The notes under the pieces were generated by a model. It searched no databases and was not told the origin of the DNA. It was given only the letters and a program-made list of their open reading frames with translations. A stretch of DNA of 6,889 nt from an uncultured Spartobacteria bacterium (GTDB taxonomy: Bacteria > Verrucomicrobiota > Verrucomicrobiia > Chthoniobacterales > Terrimicrobiaceae), in the NCBI GenBank assembly GCA_903915315.1, contig CAIWSO010000487.1:1-6889 (forward strand), written 5' to 3'. This document shows positions 6,877 to 6,889 of the stretch, in pieces; positions within the stretch are counted from its first letter, which is position 1; the number at the start of each line of letters is the position of its first letter. The position numbers were made by a program, and so were the translations under genes.

Positions 6877-6889
6877 ATAAAATAATACA
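6873..6889 (+). CDS. Possible start of a third gene, truncated by window end
   Basis: ATG at 6873 opens a frame reading Met-Asn-Lys-Ile-Ile that stays open to the window edge. It lies 28 nt after the upstream stop, almost the same as the 30-nt spacing between the first two genes, and the Met-Asn-Lys opening would suit the start of a signal peptide. No ribosome-binding site is visible and only five full codons are present, so this rests on spacing and the start codon alone. No function can be given. Confidence 0.35.

Noticed and set aside
6845..6889. Transcription terminator after the GH95-like gene
   Set aside because: The bases are AT-rich repeats with no GC-rich inverted repeat or T-tract, and a possible new start codon lies within them.

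Overview
The window carries a two-gene carbohydrate-degradation unit, transcribed left to right, that begins about 440 bp from a divergent, truncated tRNA gene. Both proteins have signal peptides and look like exported glycan-degrading enzymes of a Gram-negative glycan degrader. The mix of families (a GH2 beta-galactosidase with DUF4982, discoidin and C-terminal extras, and a DUF5703/GH95-like enzyme with a LamG insert) fits the PVC superphylum best, most likely Verrucomicrobiota, Lentisphaerota or Kiritimatiellota. Bacteroidota remain possible, because neither gene has a strong Shine-Dalgarno sequence. The lineage is inferred from gene content, not demonstrated.

Layout. Positions 1-35 (minus strand) hold the 5' half of a tRNA whose anticodon reads CUU (Lys). 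Positions 36-472 are noncoding. They contain two unrelated 15-bp tandem duplications (113-142 and 238-267). Just before the first gene lies a G-rich segment that fits a four-run G-quadruplex pattern (395-425). It can alternatively pair with a CCTCCC-T5 tract (442-452), giving a terminator-like hairpin in the presumed leader. Positions 473-3997 encode a 1174-residue GH2 enzyme with both catalytic glutamates, a discoidin/CBM32-like module and an unrecognised C-terminal domain of about 190 residues. After a 30-nt gap, 4028-6844 encode a DUF5703/GH95-like enzyme. Its polypeptide is interrupted by a LamG-like jelly roll whose parts appear in swapped order, as in a circular permutation. The last 45 bases hold a 9-bp triplicate repeat and a possible start codon for a third gene.

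How they work together (inference). The GH2 enzyme would remove a beta-linked sugar, probably galactose, and the GH95-like enzyme an alpha-linked L-fucose or L-galactose type sugar. The substrate would be a fucosylated or galactose-containing glycan, with both enzymes outside the cytoplasm and each carrying its own lectin-like module. No transporter, sulfatase or regulator gene lies in the window, so the substrate cannot be fixed from it.

The most unusual points are the rearranged LamG insert in the second enzyme, the unidentified C-terminal domain of the first, and the G-rich leader with two mutually exclusive folds.
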